Source: Haloactinopolyspora alba (GTDB taxonomy: Bacteria > Actinomycetota > Actinomycetes > Jiangellales > Jiangellaceae). Taken from it: a stretch of 64,000 nt of DNA. Positions 1-7,678 of the stretch are shown here, one piece after another. The stretch spans positions 186,001 through 250,000 of the forward strand of contig NZ_PYGE01000005.1 in the NCBI RefSeq assembly GCF_003014555.1, read 5' to 3'. The first letter of the stretch is position 1; each line of letters opens with the position of its first letter. The translations under genes were made by a program, and so were the position numbers. Below the pieces are notes generated by a model, which was given only the letters and a program-made list of their open reading frames with translations, did not search any database and was not told where the DNA came from.

Positions 1-1
1 G

Positions 2-808
2 GCGTTCGCCCAGGTGGCACTGGTCGCCCACGACCTGGCCCACCGCCAGGTGTTCCGCACGCGCAAGCCCAGCGAGATCGCGGGCCGGATCGTCGGCAAC
101 GTCGGCATCGGCATGTCCTATGGCTGGTGGATGGACAAGCACACCAGGCACCACGCCAACCCGAACCACGAGGAGCTCGACCCCGACGTCGCCCCCGACA
201 TCCTGGTGTGGTCCGAGCGCCAGGCCGAGAACGCCGGCGGCCTGGCCCGGTTCTTCGGCCGACGTCAGGCATTCCTGTTCTTCCCGCTGCTGACACTGGA
301 AGGGTTCAACCTGCACGTCTCGAGCGTCCGCGCCACGTTGAATCCGGCGACGAAACGGCGTCACCTCGAGCTCGCGCTGCTGCTGGTGCACTTCGCGGGA
401 TACCTGGGCGCGCTGTTCCTGGTGCTGTCACCGGCGAAGGCGATCGTGTTCCTGCTGCTCAACCAGGCCGTCTTCGGCGTGTACCTCGGGTGCACGTTCG
501 CGCCGAACCACAAGGGCATGCCGACGCTGACGGCCGAGGACGAGCTGGACTACCTGCGCAAGCAGGTGCTGACCTCGCGCAACGTCCGCGGCGGGCCGAT
601 GATGGACGTCGCGCTCGGCGGGCTGAACTACCAGATCGAGCACCACCTGTTCCCGAGCATGCCGACGCCGAACCTGCGCCGGGCCAAGCCGATCGTCGAG
701 CAGTACTGCGCCGACGTCGGAGTCACCTACCAGGAGACCGGGCTGGTGGAGTCGTACCGGATCGCGCTGCGGCACATGCACGACGTCGGCGAGCCGCTGC
801 GCGCGTGA
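2..808 (+). CDS. Fatty acid desaturase, partial (5' end outside window)
   Basis: The frame is open from base 2, so the start lies outside the window and only the C-terminal 268 residues are seen. Three histidine boxes of membrane di-iron desaturases are present: HDLAH, HTRHH and QIEHH. The Q in the third box is usual for front-end/acyl-lipid desaturases. Between the second and third boxes lie two hydrophobic stretches that would form membrane spans. The likely role is O2-dependent double-bond insertion in membrane acyl chains; regioselectivity cannot be read. It converges on the TetR gene 33 bases downstream. Confidence 0.9.
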   Translation, partial: AFAQVALVAHDLAHRQVFRTRKPSEIAGRIVGNVGIGMSYGWWMDKHTRHHANPNHEELDPDVAPDILVWSERQAENAGGLARFFGRRQAFLFFPLLTLEGFNLHVSSVRATLNPATKRRHLELALLLVHFAGYLGALFLVLSPAKAIVFLLLNQAVFGVYLGCTFAPNHKGMPTLTAEDELDYLRKQVLTSRNVRGGPMMDVALGGLNYQIEHHLFPSMPTPNLRRAKPIVEQYCADVGVTYQETGLVESYRIALRHMHDVGEPLRA

Positions 809-841
809 ATGATCACTCACCGCTCGCCGAGGCGGCGAACG

Positions 842-1531
842 TCACGCCGGCTGATCCGTGCCGGGCGCGTCCTGGTCGTCGCCGAGCCGCGGGTGGTGTT
901 CCAGGCCGGCGAGTCCGTTCCACGCGAGGTTGACGAGGTGGGCGGCGACGTCGGCCTTCGCCGGCGACCGCACGTCCAGCCACCACTGTCCGGTCAGTGC
1001 GACCATGCCCACCAGCATCTGGGCGTACATCGGGGCGTGCTCGGCGGCCAGGCCGCGGGAGGTGAACTCGGCGGCGAGGATGTGCTCGACCTGGCTGGCG
1101 GCGTCCGAGATCAGGCTGGCGAAACTGCCGGTGGAGTGCGCCACCGGGGAGTCGCGGACGAGGATGCGGAATCCGTCGGCCGAGGTCTCGATGTAGTCGA
1201 GCAACGCGAGCGCGGCGCGCTCGAGGACCACCCGCGGATGGGTCGCCGAGCCCAGTGCCGTCGTGATCCGTTCGAGCAGCTCCTCCATCTCGCGGTCGAC
1301 GACGACGGCGTACAGGCCCTCTTTGCCGCCGAAGTGCTCGTACACCACCGGTTTGGACACGCCGCCGCGAGCGGCCACCTCTTCGATCGAGGCGCCGTCG
1401 AAGCCCCGCTCGGCGAACAACGTACGTCCGACGTCGAGGAGCTGTTCGCGTCGTTGCTTTCCGGTCATCCGTACCCGGCTGGGCGTGGCGCGCGGCCTGG
1501 GAGCGACGTCGGTCACCCGCCCATCATGCAC
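842..1531 (-). CDS. TetR family transcriptional regulator
   Basis: The 229-residue protein has a TetR N-terminal helix-turn-helix at about residues 24-70, with the signature GFDGASIEEVAARGGVSKPV followed by VYEHFGGKEGLY. The C-terminal half is a helical ligand-binding domain of ordinary length. It lies 19 bases downstream of the second desaturase on the same strand, so the two are probably co-transcribed and the regulator probably autoregulates. Its neighbours suggest it senses acyl-CoA or membrane state, as other desaturase-linked TetR proteins do (inference). The outermost GTG is used; an in-frame GTG at 1516 and an ATG 21 codons into the frame are alternative starts. Neither upstream start has a convincing Shine-Dalgarno. 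Confidence 0.88.
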   Translation of the reverse strand: MHDGRVTDVAPRPRATPSRVRMTGKQRREQLLDVGRTLFAERGFDGASIEEVAARGGVSKPVVYEHFGGKEGLYAVVVDREMEELLERITTALGSATHPRVVLERAALALLDYIETSADGFRILVRDSPVAHSTGSFASLISDAASQVEHILAAEFTSRGLAAEHAPMYAQMLVGMVALTGQWWLDVRSPAKADVAAHLVNLAWNGLAGLEHHPRLGDDQDAPGTDQPA

Positions 1532-1550
1532 GCCGGGCGCCCGTACGTCG

Positions 1551-2546
1551 TCATGGTGCGATCAGTGTCGATTCACCGCCGTAATCGTCCACCTTCTTCG
1601 CCTCGATCCGCTCGGCGCTGGGCCAGCGGACGTCCCACGCCCAGCCGAGCCTCTCGAACGCCCAGATGATGCGCGCCGACGAGTCGATCTGGCCTTTGAG
1701 AACGCCGTGCCGTGCGCACGTGGGGTCGGCGTGGTGCAGGTTGTGCCAGGACTCGCCCATCGACAGCAGCGCCAGCCACCAGACGTTGCCGGACTTGTCG
1801 CGGCTCTCGAACGGGCGCTCGCCGATCGCGTGGCAGATCGAGTTGATGGACCAGGTGACGTGGTGCAACAAGCCGACGCGCACGAGCGTGGCCCAGAAGA
1901 ACGCCGTCAACGCGCCGTGCCAGGACCACGTGGCCAAACCGCCGATGATCGGCGGCAGCAGCAGCGACAGCGCCACCCACAGCGGGAACAGCTTGCTGAC
2001 GCGGCGGATGTCGTCGTCCTTGATCAGATCTGGCGCGAACTTGCGCTGATCGGTCTGCTCGACGTCGAACATCCAGCCCATGTGGGCGAAGAACATCCCT
2101 TTGAGCAGCGCGGGGATGGTGTCGCCGTAGCGCCACGGCGAGTGCGGGTCGCCGTCCTTGTCAGCGAACTTGTGGTGCCTGCGATGGTCGGCCACCCAGC
2201 GGATGACGGGCCCTTCGATGGCCATGCTGCCGGCGACGGCCAGGCCGACCTTGGTGCCCCGGTTGGCCTTGAACGCCCGGTGCGTGAAGTGCCGGTGGAA
2301 GCCGACGGTGATGCCGTGCCCGGAGATGGCGTAGAACACGACCGCCAGGACCACGTCGAGCCAGCTCAGATAGCCACCCATCCAGGCGACCGGGACCGCG
2401 GCGAGCAGCGCGATGAACGGCACCGCGATGAAGACGCCGAGAGTGATCCGTTCGCCCATGGACTGGGTGTCCTCGGAGAGCGTGCCCTGCGGCAGCTCGT
2501 CCGGTGCGGACGGAGTGCGAGCCGTGGTGGTGTCCGTGGGAGCCAT
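1551..2546 (-). CDS. Acyl-CoA (stearoyl-CoA type, delta-9-like) desaturase
   Basis: The 331-residue membrane protein has the histidine boxes of the acyl-CoA desaturase family: HRHFTH near residue 84, HRRHH near 120 and HNLHH near 255. Two pairs of hydrophobic segments (about residues 35-80 and 180-230) sit between them. It would introduce a double bond into a saturated fatty acyl chain with O2 and an electron donor. The ATG at 2546 follows a GGAG at good spacing. A pair of overlapping palindromes lies 30-60 bases upstream and a TetR gene directly downstream, which together look like a self-contained regulated operon. Confidence 0.92.
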   Translation of the reverse strand: MAPTDTTTARTPSAPDELPQGTLSEDTQSMGERITLGVFIAVPFIALLAAVPVAWMGGYLSWLDVVLAVVFYAISGHGITVGFHRHFTHRAFKANRGTKVGLAVAGSMAIEGPVIRWVADHRRHHKFADKDGDPHSPWRYGDTIPALLKGMFFAHMGWMFDVEQTDQRKFAPDLIKDDDIRRVSKLFPLWVALSLLLPPIIGGLATWSWHGALTAFFWATLVRVGLLHHVTWSINSICHAIGERPFESRDKSGNVWWLALLSMGESWHNLHHADPTCARHGVLKGQIDSSARIIWAFERLGWAWDVRWPSAERIEAKKVDDYGGESTLIAP

Positions 2547-2574
2547 GGAGTCTCCGTCGTTAGGGATACCTTCC

Positions 2575-2605
2575 TTACGCTACCGTAACCTACGATGCCG
2601 TAGGT
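2575..2605 (-). promoter_or_regulatory. Two overlapping TACG-N4-CGTA palindromes (candidate TetR operator)
   Basis: Read on the plus strand, TTACG-ctac-CGTAA occupies 2575-2588 and ACCTACG-atgc-CGTAGGT occupies 2588-2605, sharing one base. Both fit TACG-N4-CGTA, and the second has perfect 7-bp arms. They lie 29-59 bases upstream of the desaturase start, where a repressor would block transcription. The co-directional TetR gene is the natural candidate to bind them (inference). Confidence 0.6.
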
Positions 2606-2654
2606 CGCATAGGCCGGATTTGCGGGCATCCGGATCCGAGCCGATCGCCCAGCT

Positions 2655-2839
2655 GTCACCTGATCGCTCGGCGGTCACCTGATCGTCGATCCTGCACCTG
2701 ATCACCGGATGCGTGGCGATCAGGTGCAGAACGGGTGGGCCCTTCGGCGCATCGTGTCACCTGATCATGTCCGCGATGCGGACGCCGGATGATCAGGTGA
2801 CACATCGCCGATCAGGCGGCTCCGATGGTCACCTGATCG
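2655..2839. repeat. Cluster of six GTCACCTGATCR palindromic units
   Basis: Six copies of a roughly 12-base unit occur at 2655-2666, 2674-2685, 2694-2705, 2717-2727 (inverted), 2754-2767 and 2790-2803 (inverted), with a seventh-like copy at 2828-2839. Two pairs form hairpins. TGCACCTGATC/GATCAGGTGCA pairs across 2693-2727. A 14-bp perfect stem at 2754-2767/2790-2803 encloses a second stem, GTCCGC-gat-GCGGAC (2769-2783). The region is noncoding; the same unit recurs at 56838-57003. Confidence 0.8.
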
Positions 2840-2898
2840 TTCTCGCGCCGCCCGCGCATGCGGCCGACGTTGCCGGCACCGGCTGGCAGTGTTCGGGC

Positions 2899-3300
2899 AT
2901 GGGCGGAGTGCAGTTCAGCGGCGATGCTGAGCTGGCCGAGCGTGTTCGGGCGCTGCGCACCGCGGGGGCGACCTGTGCGCAGATCAAGGCGGAGCTGCAC
3001 GTCGGCGCGAGCACGATCAGTCGCCTCCTCGGGGTGTACGGCAAGGGCCGTGCCAGGCCGCGAGTCCCGACGGCTCACGAGAACGCGCCCGGGCGTTACG
3101 CCGGGACGGCTGGTCGGCGCCCGGGATCGCCCGTGGCCGGCCTGGTCAAGAGAACGACGTGGCAGCTCACCAAAGGCATCGCCTGGACGCCGGGTTCGGA
3201 CGGTGCGAGTCGGCGAGCCGAAGCCGGTCGGGTCAACTGGCGCCGGGAGCGGGCCAGGCGAGCGGTGGAACGCGAACGGCGGGAGGTGAGTGCACCGTGA
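2899..3300 (+). CDS. HTH-domain protein with a doubly frameshifted middle
   Basis: The 133-residue protein starts with a resolvase/Trp-repressor-like HTH (about residues 8-42, ERVRALRTAGATCAQIKAEL then STISRLLG). It ends in a basic tail that follows TWQLTKGIAWTPGSDGA. A second HTH is expected in between, but the reading frame there makes no sense. From about 3079 to 3135 another forward frame reads ERARALRRDGWSAPGIARG, which fits the missing helices, and the original frame resumes sensibly with AGLVKRTTWQLTKG. Two compensating indels therefore seem to scramble about 18 residues. The function is unknown; it may be a DNA-binding protein or a decaying gene. The ATG at 2899 is chosen because the sequence upstream is the repeat cluster. 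Confidence 0.55.
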   Translation: MGGVQFSGDAELAERVRALRTAGATCAQIKAELHVGASTISRLLGVYGKGRARPRVPTAHENAPGRYAGTAGRRPGSPVAGLVKRTTWQLTKGIAWTPGSDGASRRAEAGRVNWRRERARRAVERERREVSAP

Positions 3301-3324
3301 CACAATGAGGATTCGAAACTCCCA

Positions 3325-3398
3325 TCCCGGGTTGTGTAATGGCAGCACAGCTGGTTTTGGTCCAGCTAGTAGAGGTTCGATCCCTCTCCCGGGAGCCA
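3325..3398 (+). tRNA. tRNA-Gln (anticodon TTG)
   Basis: The acceptor stem TCCCGGG (3325-3331) pairs with CCCGGGA (3388-3394), followed by discriminator G and an encoded CCA (3396-3398). The anticodon arm is CTGG-TTTTGGT-CCAG, which places TTG at positions 34-36. The T-arm is AGAGG-TTCGATC-CCTCT. The 74-base gene sits just upstream of glmU, a common actinobacterial arrangement. Confidence 0.96.
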
Positions 3399-3509
3399 TG
3401 GTTCGAATCCTCGCCGGCCGGGTGGCTGTGGAGGCTGAAGTTCTCGGCGGCCGCCCAGCGGGGTATCGTCGTGCCCGGTCCCGCCATCCAAGCCGAGGAG
3501 CACGAACGC

Positions 3510-4964
3510 GTGACTACGCGCCCGGCCGCCGTCGTTGTTCTCGCTGCCGGCGAGGGCACCCGGATGAAGTCATCGACGCCCAAGGTTCTGCACGAGCTCG
3601 CGGGGCGCTCCCTCGTGGGCCATGCCGTCGCGGCTGTCCAGGAGCTCGAGCCGGACCACCTGACGGTGGTCATCGGGCACGGACGTGACCAGGTCGCGGC
3701 CCATCTCGGGCAGACCCCCGGGGTCGCGACGGTGGTCCAGGAGCAGCAGCTCGGCACCGGCCACGCCGTGCAGGTCGCGCTCGGCGCGCTGCCCGATCTC
3801 GACGGTGTGGTCGTCGTCACCTACGGCGACGTCCCGCTGCTCACCGGCGCCACTCTGCACGAGCTGGTCGACGCGCACACCGCGGACGCCAACGCGGTCA
3901 CCGTGCTGACCGCCGACGTCGCCGACCCCACCGGCTACGGCCGGATCCTCCGTGACGACGAGGGCGCCGTGCGCGGCATCGTCGAGCACAAGGACGCTTC
4001 GGCGGAGGTCCGAGCCATCACCGAGATCAACTCCGGGATCTACGCGTTCGACGCCGCTGTGCTGCGGTCCGCGCTGGGGCAGCTGACCACGGACAACTCG
4101 CAGGGCGAGCTGTACCTGACGGACGTGCTGGGCATCGCCCGCTCCGAAGGCCGCCGTGTCGGCGCGTTCGTCACCGACGACCCCTGGCAGACCGAGGGCG
4201 TCAACGACCGCGTGCAACTCGCCACGATGACCCGCGAGCTGAACCGTCGCGTCACCGAGCGGTGGATGCGCGCGGGAGTCACCATGGTCGACCCGGCCAC
4301 CACCTGGATCGACGCCACCGTCACTCTGGAGCAGGACGTCGTGCTGCGCCCCGGCGTTCAGCTGCACGGCAGCACGCACGTCGGCGCCGGGGCCGAGGTG
4401 GGCCCGGACAGCACGTTGCGCGACGTGACGGTCGGCGCCGACGCGTCGGTCGTGCGCTCGCACCTGGTCGGTGCCGAGGTCGCAGCATCGGCCAGTGTCG
4501 GCCCGTTCAGCTACCTACGCCCCGGCGCGGTAATCGACGAGCGCGCGAAGGCGGGCGCCTTCGTCGAGATCAAGGCGTCGTCCGTCGGCGAGGGGGCGAA
4601 GGTGCCCCACCTGTCGTACGTCGGCGACGCCACCATCGGTGCGGGCGTGAACATCGGCGCCGGCACCATCGTCGCGAACTACGACGGCGTCGCCAAGCAC
4701 CACACCACCGTGGGCCGGCACACCTTCGTCGGTAGCGACTCGGTGCTGGTGGCTCCGGTCGAGTTGGCCGACGGCAGTTACGTCGCGGCCGGCTCCACCG
4801 TGACGGCTGGCACCGAACCGGGAGAGCTGGCCGTGGCACGGGCACGGCAGCGCAACGTCGACGGTTGGGTCGCTCGCCGCCGCGCGGGTACTGCGACAGC
4901 CGAGGCAGCACACGCCGCACAGCAGCGTGCCGGCGACGATCACGTCGAGGGGGAATCGGTGTGA
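3510..4964 (+). CDS. glmU: Bifunctional UDP-GlcNAc pyrophosphorylase / GlcN-1-P acetyltransferase
   Basis: The cytoplasmic enzyme makes UDP-N-acetylglucosamine for peptidoglycan: it acetylates glucosamine-1-phosphate, then transfers UMP. The 484 residues start with the nucleotidyltransferase signature LAAGEGTRMKSSTPKVLH (residues 11-28). The C-terminal half is a left-handed beta-helix of hexapeptide repeats, ending in PHLSYVGDATIGAGVNIGAG and NYDG, the acetyl-CoA and catalytic-His region. GTG at 3510 is used because GAGGAG precedes it by about 10 bases; longer frames would run back through the tRNA gene. It overlaps prs by four bases (GTGA), so the two are translationally coupled. Confidence 0.97.
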   Translation: MTTRPAAVVVLAAGEGTRMKSSTPKVLHELAGRSLVGHAVAAVQELEPDHLTVVIGHGRDQVAAHLGQTPGVATVVQEQQLGTGHAVQVALGALPDLDGVVVVTYGDVPLLTGATLHELVDAHTADANAVTVLTADVADPTGYGRILRDDEGAVRGIVEHKDASAEVRAITEINSGIYAFDAAVLRSALGQLTTDNSQGELYLTDVLGIARSEGRRVGAFVTDDPWQTEGVNDRVQLATMTRELNRRVTERWMRAGVTMVDPATTWIDATVTLEQDVVLRPGVQLHGSTHVGAGAEVGPDSTLRDVTVGADASVVRSHLVGAEVAASASVGPFSYLRPGAVIDERAKAGAFVEIKASSVGEGAKVPHLSYVGDATIGAGVNIGAGTIVANYDGVAKHHTTVGRHTFVGSDSVLVAPVELADGSYVAAGSTVTAGTEPGELAVARARQRNVDGWVARRRAGTATAEAAHAAQQRAGDDHVEGESV

Positions 4965-5938
4965 GTGGGATCCGGGCGACCGGTACGAAGACCCTGATGC
5001 TGTTCGGGGGACGCGCCCACCCCGAACTGAACGCTGAGGTCGCCGATCATCTCGGTGTCGGTCTGGTGCCGAGCAAGACGCACAACTTCGCCAACGGCGA
5101 GGTCTACGTCCGCTTCGACGAGAGCGTCCGCGGCAGCGACGCCTTCGTCATCCAGAGCCACACGGCGCCGATCAACGAATGGATCATGGAGCAGCTGATC
5201 ATGGTCGATGCGCTCAAGCGGGCGTCGGCCAAGCAGATCACCGTGGTCATGCCGTTCTACGGCTACGCGCGCCAGGACAAGAAGCACCGCGGCCGCGAGC
5301 CGATCTCCGCACGGCTGGTCGCCGACATGTTCCAGACGGCCGGGGCCGACCGGTTGATGGCCGTCGACCTGCACACCGCCCAGATCCAGGGCTTCTTCGA
5401 CGGCCCGGTGGACCACCTGTGGGCGCTGCCCATCCTGGCCGACCACGTCGCCGCACAGCACGATCCGGCGAACATGACCATCGTCTCGCCGGACGCCGGC
5501 CGGGTGCGGGTGGCCGACGTTTGGGCCGACCGGCTCGGCACGCCGCTGGCGATCATCCACAAGCGCCGCGACCCGAACGTCGCCAACAAGGTCAAGGTGC
5601 ACGAGGTCGTCGGCGACGTCGAAGGGCGCACCTGCCTGCTCGTCGACGACATGATCGACACCGCCGGCACCATCACGCAGGCCGCCGAGGCGCTGCTGGC
5701 CAACGGCGCGGCGGGTGTCCTCGTCGCGGCGACGCACGCGGTGCTGTCGGGGCCTGCGGTCGACCGGCTGAAGAACTCCGGCATCAGCGAGGTCATCGTC
5801 ACGAACACGCTGCCCATCCCGGAGGAGCGCCGGTTCGACAAGCTGACGGTGCTCTCGATCGCCCCGCTGGTGGCTCGCGCGATCCACGAGGTGTTCGAGG
5901 AGGGCTCGGTCACCAGCCTGTTCAACGGCAACGCGTAG
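4961..5938 (+). CDS. prs: Ribose-phosphate pyrophosphokinase (PRPP synthetase)
   Basis: The enzyme converts ribose-5-phosphate and ATP to PRPP for nucleotide, His and Trp synthesis. The 325 residues have usual class I length. Motifs seen are RQDKKHRGREPISARLVADM, DLHTAQIQGFF and the PRPP-binding CLLVDDMIDTAGTI near residue 225. The GTG start overlaps the glmU stop. A strong hairpin lies 12 bases after the stop, so glmU-prs is probably one transcript. Confidence 0.97.
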   Translation: MSGIRATGTKTLMLFGGRAHPELNAEVADHLGVGLVPSKTHNFANGEVYVRFDESVRGSDAFVIQSHTAPINEWIMEQLIMVDALKRASAKQITVVMPFYGYARQDKKHRGREPISARLVADMFQTAGADRLMAVDLHTAQIQGFFDGPVDHLWALPILADHVAAQHDPANMTIVSPDAGRVRVADVWADRLGTPLAIIHKRRDPNVANKVKVHEVVGDVEGRTCLLVDDMIDTAGTITQAAEALLANGAAGVLVAATHAVLSGPAVDRLKNSGISEVIVTNTLPIPEERRFDKLTVLSIAPLVARAIHEVFEEGSVTSLFNGNA

Positions 5939-5950
5939 GAGGGGGTGGCG

Positions 5951-5985
5951 GCCGCGCGGACGGGGAAGCCTGCCCCGCCCGCGGC
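5951..5985 (+). terminator. Hairpin downstream of prs
   Basis: The stem pairs GCCGCG plus CGGGG with CCCCG plus CGCGGC around a short loop, with an internal asymmetric bulge. It sits 12 bases after the prs stop. No T-tract follows, as is usual for actinobacterial terminators. The rest of the 324-base gap up to rplY holds a promoter and a structured leader. Confidence 0.5.
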
Positions 5986-6100
5986 TCGTACCTCGCCGAT
6001 GCCCGAGCCGAGCCCTGGCAGGCTCCCCCGTCCACACAACCGCGCGATCGCCGGGCACCGAGCCTGCCCGGAACGCCGCCCGTCGACCAGGCGGGGTGGT

Positions 6101-6130
6101 TTCACTTTGCGGCGGGGTGACCGCTAAACT
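6101..6130 (+). promoter_or_regulatory. Candidate rplY promoter
   Basis: TTCACT (6101-6106) and TAAACT (6125-6130) are separated by 18 bases and resemble -35 and -10 elements. The predicted transcript would start near 6137, giving a leader of about 125 bases that carries the structure at 6145-6212. Confidence 0.45.
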
Positions 6131-6144
6131 TCTGTGGTTGCCTC

Positions 6145-6212
6145 GGCGAGGGCGCCGTCCATGACGGTTCCGTGATCGACGCGGTGCGCAGTCGGTGCGC
6201 GCGCCTTTCGCC
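6145..6212 (+). promoter_or_regulatory. Structured 5' leader of rplY
   Basis: GGCGAGGGCGC (6145-6155) can pair with GCGCGCCTTTCGCC (6199-6212). This gives eight pairs including two G-U, a one-base bulge, then three more pairs, closing a loop of about 43 bases that can fold further. The position between promoter and start codon suggests a ribosomal-protein-type leader (inference). No riboswitch class was recognised. Confidence 0.45.
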
Positions 6213-6262
6213 GGAGCCCGACGTGTCGCCTGATCGCCCACCGCCTTTCGAGGAGTACCACC

Positions 6263-6919
6263 GTGTCCGATGTCAAGATCGCCGCCGAGCTGCGCACCGA
6301 GTTCGGCAAGGGCGCCGCGCGCCGCCTTCGCCGCTCCGAGAAGGTTCCCGCGGTCCTCTACGGCCACGGCACGGACCCCGTCCACCTCTCGCTGCCGGGC
6401 CACGACACGATGCTCGCGATGAAGACCGCGAACGTCCTGATCAACCTCGACATCCAGGGTCGAAAGAGTGAGCTGGCGCTGCCGAAGCACGTGCAGCGCG
6501 ACCCGCTGAAGGGCTTCATCGAGCACGTCGACCTGTTGCTGGTCAAGCGCGGCGAGAAGGTCACCGTCGACATCCCCGTCGTCGTCACCGGCGACGCCGC
6601 GCCCGGCACCATGGTCAGCCTCGAGAACACGACGGTTTCCGTCGAGGCCGAGGCGACACACCTGCCCGAGTCCATCGAGGTCTCCGTCGACGAGCTCGAA
6701 GAGGGCACCCAGATCCACGCGAAGGACCTGGTGCTGGCGAGCGGCTCCACGCTCGCCGCGGACGAGGAACTGCTGATCGTCAACATCACCGCGACGCCGA
6801 CCGAGGCCGACCTCGAGGCGGAGGAGCCCACCGAGGAAGCCGCCGAGGCGGGCGCGGCCGAAGAGGGCGAAGAGGCCGCCGCCGAGGGTGGCGAGGAGTC
6901 CTCCTCCGAAGAGTCCTGA
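6263..6919 (+). CDS. rplY: 50S ribosomal protein L25 / general stress protein Ctc
   Basis: The long bacterial L25 (TL5/Ctc type, 218 residues) binds 5S rRNA in the large subunit. The N-terminal RNA-binding domain carries ELRTEFGKGAARRLRRSEKV and AVLYGHGTDPVHLSL, followed by the beta-rich TL5 C-terminal domain from about residue 95. The last 40 residues are a Glu/Ala-rich acidic tail, common in actinobacterial L25. The GTG follows GAGGAG at 6249-6254. pth begins 34 bases later. Confidence 0.95.
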   Translation: MSDVKIAAELRTEFGKGAARRLRRSEKVPAVLYGHGTDPVHLSLPGHDTMLAMKTANVLINLDIQGRKSELALPKHVQRDPLKGFIEHVDLLLVKRGEKVTVDIPVVVTGDAAPGTMVSLENTTVSVEAEATHLPESIEVSVDELEEGTQIHAKDLVLASGSTLAADEELLIVNITATPTEADLEAEEPTEEAAEAGAAEEGEEAAAEGGEESSSEES

Positions 6920-6953
6920 ACGTACACCGCGTGACGGGCCGGAGGCCGGGTGA

Positions 6954-7538
6954 ATGTCGGACGCGACGTGGATCGTCGTCGGCTTGGGCAACCCCGGCCC
7001 GTCGTATGCGGGTACGCGGCACAACGTCGGCGCGATGGTGGTCGAGCTGCTGGCGGCGCGGTGTGACGCGAAGCTGAAGGCGCAGCGGCGCAACCGCGCC
7101 GACGTGGCCGAGGTGCGCATCGGCGCGGTTCCGGGTTCGCGGGCGGTGCTGGCGGTGCCGCGCTCGTACATGAACGAGTCAGGCGGGCCGGTCGCGCGGT
7201 TGGCGGCGTTCTACTCGGTTCCGCCCGAGCGGCTGTTGATCGCGCACGACGAGCTCGACCTGCCGTTCGGCGCGGTCCGTCTCAAACGCGGTGGCGGCGA
7301 CAACGGCCACAACGGTCTGCGCTCGGTGCGCTCGGCGGTCGGATCGGGCGACTACTGCCGGCTGCGTATCGGCATCGGCCGACCGCCCGGCCGGACGGAT
7401 CCGGCCGCGTACGTTCTGAAGCCGTTCTCGGCTGCCGAGCGTCGTGATCTCGACACCGAGATCGACCGGGCCGCGGATGCGGCCGAGGCGGTCGTCGTGG
7501 ACGGTTTGACGTACGCGCAGAATCACTACAACGGCTGA
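6954..7538 (+). CDS. pth: Peptidyl-tRNA hydrolase
   Basis: The protein recycles peptidyl-tRNAs that drop off ribosomes by cleaving the ester bond. The 194 residues show the family signatures GLGNPGPSYAGTRHNVG (catalytic His), PRSYMNESGGPV, HDELDLPFG and GGGDNGHNGLRS. The length is normal. It follows rplY, the standard order, and probably shares its transcript. Confidence 0.97.
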   Translation: MSDATWIVVGLGNPGPSYAGTRHNVGAMVVELLAARCDAKLKAQRRNRADVAEVRIGAVPGSRAVLAVPRSYMNESGGPVARLAAFYSVPPERLLIAHDELDLPFGAVRLKRGGGDNGHNGLRSVRSAVGSGDYCRLRIGIGRPPGRTDPAAYVLKPFSAAERRDLDTEIDRAADAAEAVVVDGLTYAQNHYNG

Positions 7539-7611
7539 TTCCGCACGCGACTATCGGGATTGTCGAGAATTCCCGGCCGGATTCCCTCTGGCCCGCTGTG
7601 CTCCCTCGACG

Positions 7612-7676
7612 TATAGTCTCCGCATGTTCTTCGGCTCGGTGACGAGCCGGTGGGGGGTATCGGAGCCTTGGGGGGG
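7612..7676 (+). promoter_or_regulatory. Promoter and paired G-run leader of the priming transferase gene
   Basis: TATAGT at 7612-7617 is a good -10. The transcript leader then holds GGGGGG (7652-7657), followed by TATCGGAG, and CCTT plus seven Gs (7670-7676) two bases before the ATG. The same paired arrangement recurs ahead of the epimerase gene at 16091. The later run may act as a Shine-Dalgarno through G-U pairing (inference). Confidence 0.5.
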
Positions 7677-7678
7677 CC

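Noticed and set aside
2655-2839. GTCACCTGATC clusters considered as a CRISPR array
   Set aside because: Units are only about 12 bases, occur in both orientations, and spacing is irregular; there are no cas genes.
3339-3509. Upstream in-frame extension of glmU
   Set aside because: It would translate the tRNA-Gln gene; the conserved N-terminus begins after GTG 3510, which has a good ribosome binding site.
4940-7171. 743-codon minus-strand open frame across prs, rplY and pth
   Set aside because: Antisense of three housekeeping genes; no motifs.
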